From: Planctomycetota bacterium
Lineage (GTDB): Bacteria; Planctomycetota; UBA1135; UBA2386
Assembly (NCBI GenBank): GCA_028281765.1
Contig: JANQJF010000128.1
Location: 1-64,000 of the forward strand
Direction: 5' to 3'
Length of the DNA stretch: 64,000 bases
Positions 60,812 to 64,000 of the stretch are shown here, in pieces. The number at the start of each line of letters is the position of its first letter. Position 1 is the stretch's first letter. The translations under genes were made by a program, and so were the position numbers. Under the pieces are notes generated by a model. It was given only the letters and a program-made list of their open reading frames with translations. It searched no databases and was not told where the DNA came from.

Positions 60812-62572
60812 ATGCCCGGAATCCGAACGCTCGGCATCCTCGCGACGGCCGCCCTGGCCGTGGCCTGCGCCGGACCGACGGCGAAGCAGCCGCAGCGGCC
60901 GCCGGTGCCCGTCCGGGAGGCGCTCGCCGCCGGCACGCTTGTCGGCATCGCGCCTCCGACGATTCTGGGTGACGCGACGCCGGTGGAATCGCGCGTCGTA
61001 GGTGCGCTGCTGCGGGAGGCGCTGCGGCAATCCGCCCGCCTCGACTTCGCGCCCGATTCCGACGGCGCCCCGATCGCGGCCCGGATCGTCACGACGGTCG
61101 ACGCGCGCGTGCGCTCGATCGCGACCAGCCTGCGCCTTGTCGGGACCGAGAGTCCCGATGTGCCGCTCGCATCGACGTCGTTCCAGGACGCGGCTCTGAC
61201 GGACGCGATCGACACCCTGACCGCGGACACGAGGGCGGCTCTCGGCGACCCGACCGGCGCGGAGACCAAACCGGTCGGGACGATCTACACCCGGGAGCCT
61301 CGCTGTATCGTGCTGACCGAGCGCGCGCGTGACGAAGCCGCGCGCGGCCGCGTCGCCGAAGCCCGCAAACAGCTCGAACGCGCGCGCCGCGCGGACCCGG
61401 GCTGCACGGTCACCCTCGCCGCGCTCGCCAACGCGATGCTCGACGCCGGCCTCGCCGAAGACGCGGCCCAGCAAGCGAACCAAACGCTGCGACACTTCGA
61501 CGCGCGCACCGCGCCGACGACGCGCACCAGGCTCGCGCGCACGCTGCTGCTCGCGCGCGCGGCGAGCGGCAACCTCCGCAACGCGCGCGCGCGCGACGAG
61601 GAGCTCCTGCAGCTCGGTGCGGCCACGCTTCGCGAGCGACCGCACGATCCGCACGCACGCTTCACCCACGCGCTCGCGCTCAACTACCTCGGTCGGTTCG
61701 AAGAATCCGCGCCCGAGCTGCGCGCGCTCCACGTGCGCTGGCCGCACGTCGGCGGCGTGGCATACCACCGGGCGTTCGCCGAGCTCGCGACGGGCAACGC
61801 GAACGCGGCGCTCGACGTGATCCGCGGCGCGCGCCGCGCGCTTCCGCGCGAGTTCACGATGCTCCCGATGGCGATCGCGATGTACCACGCCGACGAAACA
61901 CCGGCACTACGCGGCGAGCTCGAGCGCATGCTCGAAGCCGCCGAAGACCGCACGGCCGAACGCGAAGTCCACGAGCTGCGCCGCATGCTCGCCGCGCTCG
62001 CGCTGCTGGACGGCCGCCGCGACGACGCAGCGCGCATCCTGCTCGACGACCTCGACTGGCTGCGCCACCACGTCTACCTGCTCGGCAGCGTGTCGGCCGA
62101 CCTCGCCGAGACAGGCGAAGTTCTCGTCCGCCTCGGCCGCGCGCGCGAGCTCGCCGCGCGCATCGAATCCCTCCAGCCGGTCGCGACGAGCGCGGCGGTC
62201 TCCCAGGCGCTGACCTACGTCGCCGGCCTGATCCTCGTGACCGAGACCAACCGCGCTCCGGACACCGCCCTCGCGACTCTCGAGCAAAGCCGTCAGCTCG
62301 TCTGGTCGACGCTGCTCAAGGCCGCGGTCCACCGCCGCCGCGGCGAACTCGTCGACGAAACCCGCGAACTCGCGACCGCCGTGCGCATCTCCGACGGTGC
62401 CCTCGTCCGCGAGAACTTTTCCCGCGCCCTGAACGCGTTGGGACGGGACGAGGAAGCCACCGCGCTGCTCGCGGACCTGCGCAAGCAGCTCCTGACGATC
62501 GACCTGCGTCGTGCATCGCGACACCCGGTGTTGAGTCCGGGGCGGGCGTTGGCGTTCTTGGCGACGCGCTGA
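60812..62572 (+). CDS. TPR-rich lipoprotein
   Basis: A 586-residue lipoprotein (MPGIRTLGILATAALAVACA, lipobox AVAC). Residues about 35-130 form an alpha/beta domain (VREALAAGTLVGIAPPTILG) similar in look to the adenylate-cyclase/caspase-associated N-domains seen before TPRs, but not assignable. The rest is TPR-like helical hairpins (ARGRVAEARKQLERARRADP, ALNYLGRFEESAPELRALHV). Such proteins act as periplasmic scaffolds. It is divergent from the gene at 59751-60701 across 110 bases. Confidence 0.78.
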   Translation: MPGIRTLGILATAALAVACAGPTAKQPQRPPVPVREALAAGTLVGIAPPTILGDATPVESRVVGALLREALRQSARLDFAPDSDGAPIAARIVTTVDARVRSIATSLRLVGTESPDVPLASTSFQDAALTDAIDTLTADTRAALGDPTGAETKPVGTIYTREPRCIVLTERARDEAARGRVAEARKQLERARRADPGCTVTLAALANAMLDAGLAEDAAQQANQTLRHFDARTAPTTRTRLARTLLLARAASGNLRNARARDEELLQLGAATLRERPHDPHARFTHALALNYLGRFEESAPELRALHVRWPHVGGVAYHRAFAELATGNANAALDVIRGARRALPREFTMLPMAIAMYHADETPALRGELERMLEAAEDRTAEREVHELRRMLAALALLDGRRDDAARILLDDLDWLRHHVYLLGSVSADLAETGEVLVRLGRARELAARIESLQPVATSAAVSQALTYVAGLILVTETNRAPDTALATLEQSRQLVWSTLLKAAVHRRRGELVDETRELATAVRISDGALVRENFSRALNALGRDEEATALLADLRKQLLTIDLRRASRHPVLSPGRALAFLATR

Positions 62573-62586
62573 GGGCGTGGGCGACA

Positions 62587-62711
62587 CGTTTTCGGGCTCG
62601 GGCTCGGACCCGTTCACGTTCCACGGGTCGGGACTCGGGACTCGTGGAACGCCCGTGTCCCGTGTCCCGACCCGTGGTACGTGAACGGGCCCGGGTCCGG
62701 GCCCGAAAACG
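62587..62711. repeat. long palindrome built from two CGTTTTCGG modules, module ends outside
   Basis: Arms of about 60 bp pair around a four-base loop: CGTTTTCGGGCTCGGGCTCG with CGTTCACGTTCCACGGGTCG on the left, and their near complements on the right (ending GGGCCCGAAAACG). The module sequence is that of the palindrome at 45406-45559, but the two copies face the other way. It lies between the TPR lipoprotein gene and the DUF4382-like gene. Confidence 0.88.
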
Positions 62712-62812
62712 CCCCCCGCACATTTTCCCGTTGCACCTCGCACGTCATCCCGTTTCTCCCTTCGGCCCACCCCCCTGCGCATTCCGATAACCCCTTCATG
62801 GAGATACCCCCC

Positions 62813-64000
62813 ATGATTCGTTGGTCGACGCTCCCCCTCCTCGCCATCGCGCTTCTCCTGCCGTCCTGCGGCGGCAGCAGTTCCACGGACGCGACGGGCG
62901 GCACGGGCTCGGCGGCCATCGTGCTGACCGACGCCGCGTCCGACGAGATCGACGTCTTCGAGGTCGACGTCACGGACATCACGCTGACGAAGGCAAACGG
63001 CTCGGCCGTCTCGGTGCTCGCGCGGCGCGCCCGTGTCGACTTCGCCGAGCTCCAGAGCGTCGGGGAACTCGTGCTCGGCGTCGGGCTCGAGGCCGGCTTC
63101 TACGAGTCGCTGAAGATGACGCTCGACTTCGCGAACGCGCAGGTCTGCATCGTCGACAAGTCGACGCAGGCGACTATCCTCGACGCCGCGGGCAACGTGC
63201 TCAACGGCACGATCGAGACCACGGTCACGTTCCCGCGCAACGCGCGACCGCGCGTGATCGCCGGTCGCAACCACCTGTTCAACCTCGATCTCGACCTCGA
63301 CCGCGCGGTCGCCGTCGATGCCGCCGACAACGAAGTCACGTTCAGCCCGGTGCTCGACGTCACGCTCGATCCGGACAGCCCGAAGCCGACGCTGATGCGC
63401 GGCGTGCTGACCTCGGTCGGCACGGACTCGATCACGCTCGAACGTCGCACGCCGAACGACGAGGCGATCGGCAGTTACACCATTGCCGTCACGTCGTCGA
63501 CGGTCTTCCAGATCGACGGGGCGATCTCCACCGGCACGGCAGGCCTCACGACGATCGGCGGGTTCGTCAACAGCCGGGTCTACGTGCAGGGCACGCTGAG
63601 CACGACCGAGCAGAAGCTGACCGCGCTCGCGATCGAGACGGGCGCCGGCACCCGCGGCAACGGCCAGGACTGGGTCGTCGGGCACATCGTCGCGCGTACC
63701 GGCGCGGCGGGCAGCGACGCGACGCTCACCGTGCTCGGTCGCTCGTACGACGGGCCGGGCGGCACCGTCCGTATCAACACGTCGCACACGATCAACGTCT
63801 CGAAGTCGATGACGAAGGTGCTGCGTCGTGGTGCGGGGAACTCCCTCGACAGCGACGCGCTGCAGGTCGGACAACTGATCACGGCGTTCGGTACGCTGAC
63901 CTCGACCACACTCGACGCGACGGCCGCGACCGGCGTGGTGCGCATGCATCGCACGAGCCTCTTCGGCGTCGCCGCGGGGACGGTCAGTAGCGATACGATC
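62813..64000 (+). CDS. DUF4382-like lipoprotein, runs off the window end
   Basis: At least 396 residues, 3' end outside the window. The start MIRWSTLPLLAIALLLPSCG gives lipobox LPSC; GGAG lies upstream at a fair distance, and ATG 62798 is also in frame. The first domain (GSAAIVLTDAASDEIDVFEV, LTKANGSAVSVL, GLEAGFYESLKMTLDFANAQ) follows the DUF4382 pattern. Later segments (MRGVLTSVGTDSITLERRTP, GFVNSRVYVQGTLSTTEQKL) look like DUF5666-type repeated beta barrels. It is an envelope protein of unknown function. Confidence 0.85.
   Translation, partial: MIRWSTLPLLAIALLLPSCGGSSSTDATGGTGSAAIVLTDAASDEIDVFEVDVTDITLTKANGSAVSVLARRARVDFAELQSVGELVLGVGLEAGFYESLKMTLDFANAQVCIVDKSTQATILDAAGNVLNGTIETTVTFPRNARPRVIAGRNHLFNLDLDLDRAVAVDAADNEVTFSPVLDVTLDPDSPKPTLMRGVLTSVGTDSITLERRTPNDEAIGSYTIAVTSSTVFQIDGAISTGTAGLTTIGGFVNSRVYVQGTLSTTEQKLTALAIETGAGTRGNGQDWVVGHIVARTGAAGSDATLTVLGRSYDGPGGTVRINTSHTINVSKSMTKVLRRGAGNSLDSDALQVGQLITAFGTLTSTTLDATAATGVVRMHRTSLFGVAAGTVSSDTI

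Overview
The window is high-GC bacterial DNA, clearly from a member of the Planctomycetota. The indicators are: Ser/Thr kinases fused to TPR-like regions (one with DWG in place of DFG), one of them overlapping an ECF sigma gene; many secreted proteins and lipoproteins with large beta-rich domains; a DUF6797 propeller protein beside a five-haem cytochrome; System II (ResB/CcsA) cytochrome c maturation; and SUMF1- and DUF6288-type proteins. The large secreted proteins with related C-terminal beta modules recall the deep planctomycete lineages around Saltatorellus and Engelhardtia. That lineage placement is inference.

Layout. 0-6.3 kb: a lower-GC block between the 3' end of a tRNA gene (1-35, probably tRNA-Pro) and a 36-bp copy of that 3' end (6221-6256). 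It holds a hypothetical gene, a large membrane protein, a frameshifted lipoprotein remnant and an S9 peptidase, but no integrase. 6.5-25.8 kb: chromosomal genes for a PDZ protein, a kinase, a giant secreted hydrolase overlapping a beta-helix-like protein, a second S9 peptidase, a DUF6288-like protein and several small lipoproteins. 25.9-28.4 kb: an isolated flagellin gene, then a composite in which a GxxExxY family gene (PD-(D/E)xK-like) sits between two direct copies of an inverted-repeat element that ends in an 8-bp tandem array. 28.4-40.3 kb: secreted proteins, a kinase-ECF sigma pair, a DNA glycosylase and a dead secreted-protein remnant. 40.3-42.8 kb: an NhaC-type antiporter and a SUMF1 lipoprotein that ends in a perfect hairpin. 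43.2-56.9 kb: a minus-strand block with a Tat-exported TIM-barrel protein, an MFS transporter, CcsA, ResB, a two-domain lipoprotein, the five-haem cytochrome and its DUF6797 partner, and two envelope proteins. 57-64 kb: a TPR lipoprotein with an HExxH metalloprotease-like tail, other envelope proteins, and a DUF4382-like protein that runs off the end.

How the genes fit together. The 45.6-54.9 kb block joins a probable periplasmic redox pair to the machinery that attaches haem to it. The kinase and sigma genes at 30.0-33.4 kb share an ATGA junction and probably form one signalling unit. Most other genes encode exported proteins of unknown substrate.

The least explained sequence is intergenic: the twin element around the GxxExxY gene, two long palindromes built from the same CGTTTTCGG module in opposite arrangements (45.4 and 62.6 kb), and a foldback array at 42.8-43.15 kb.
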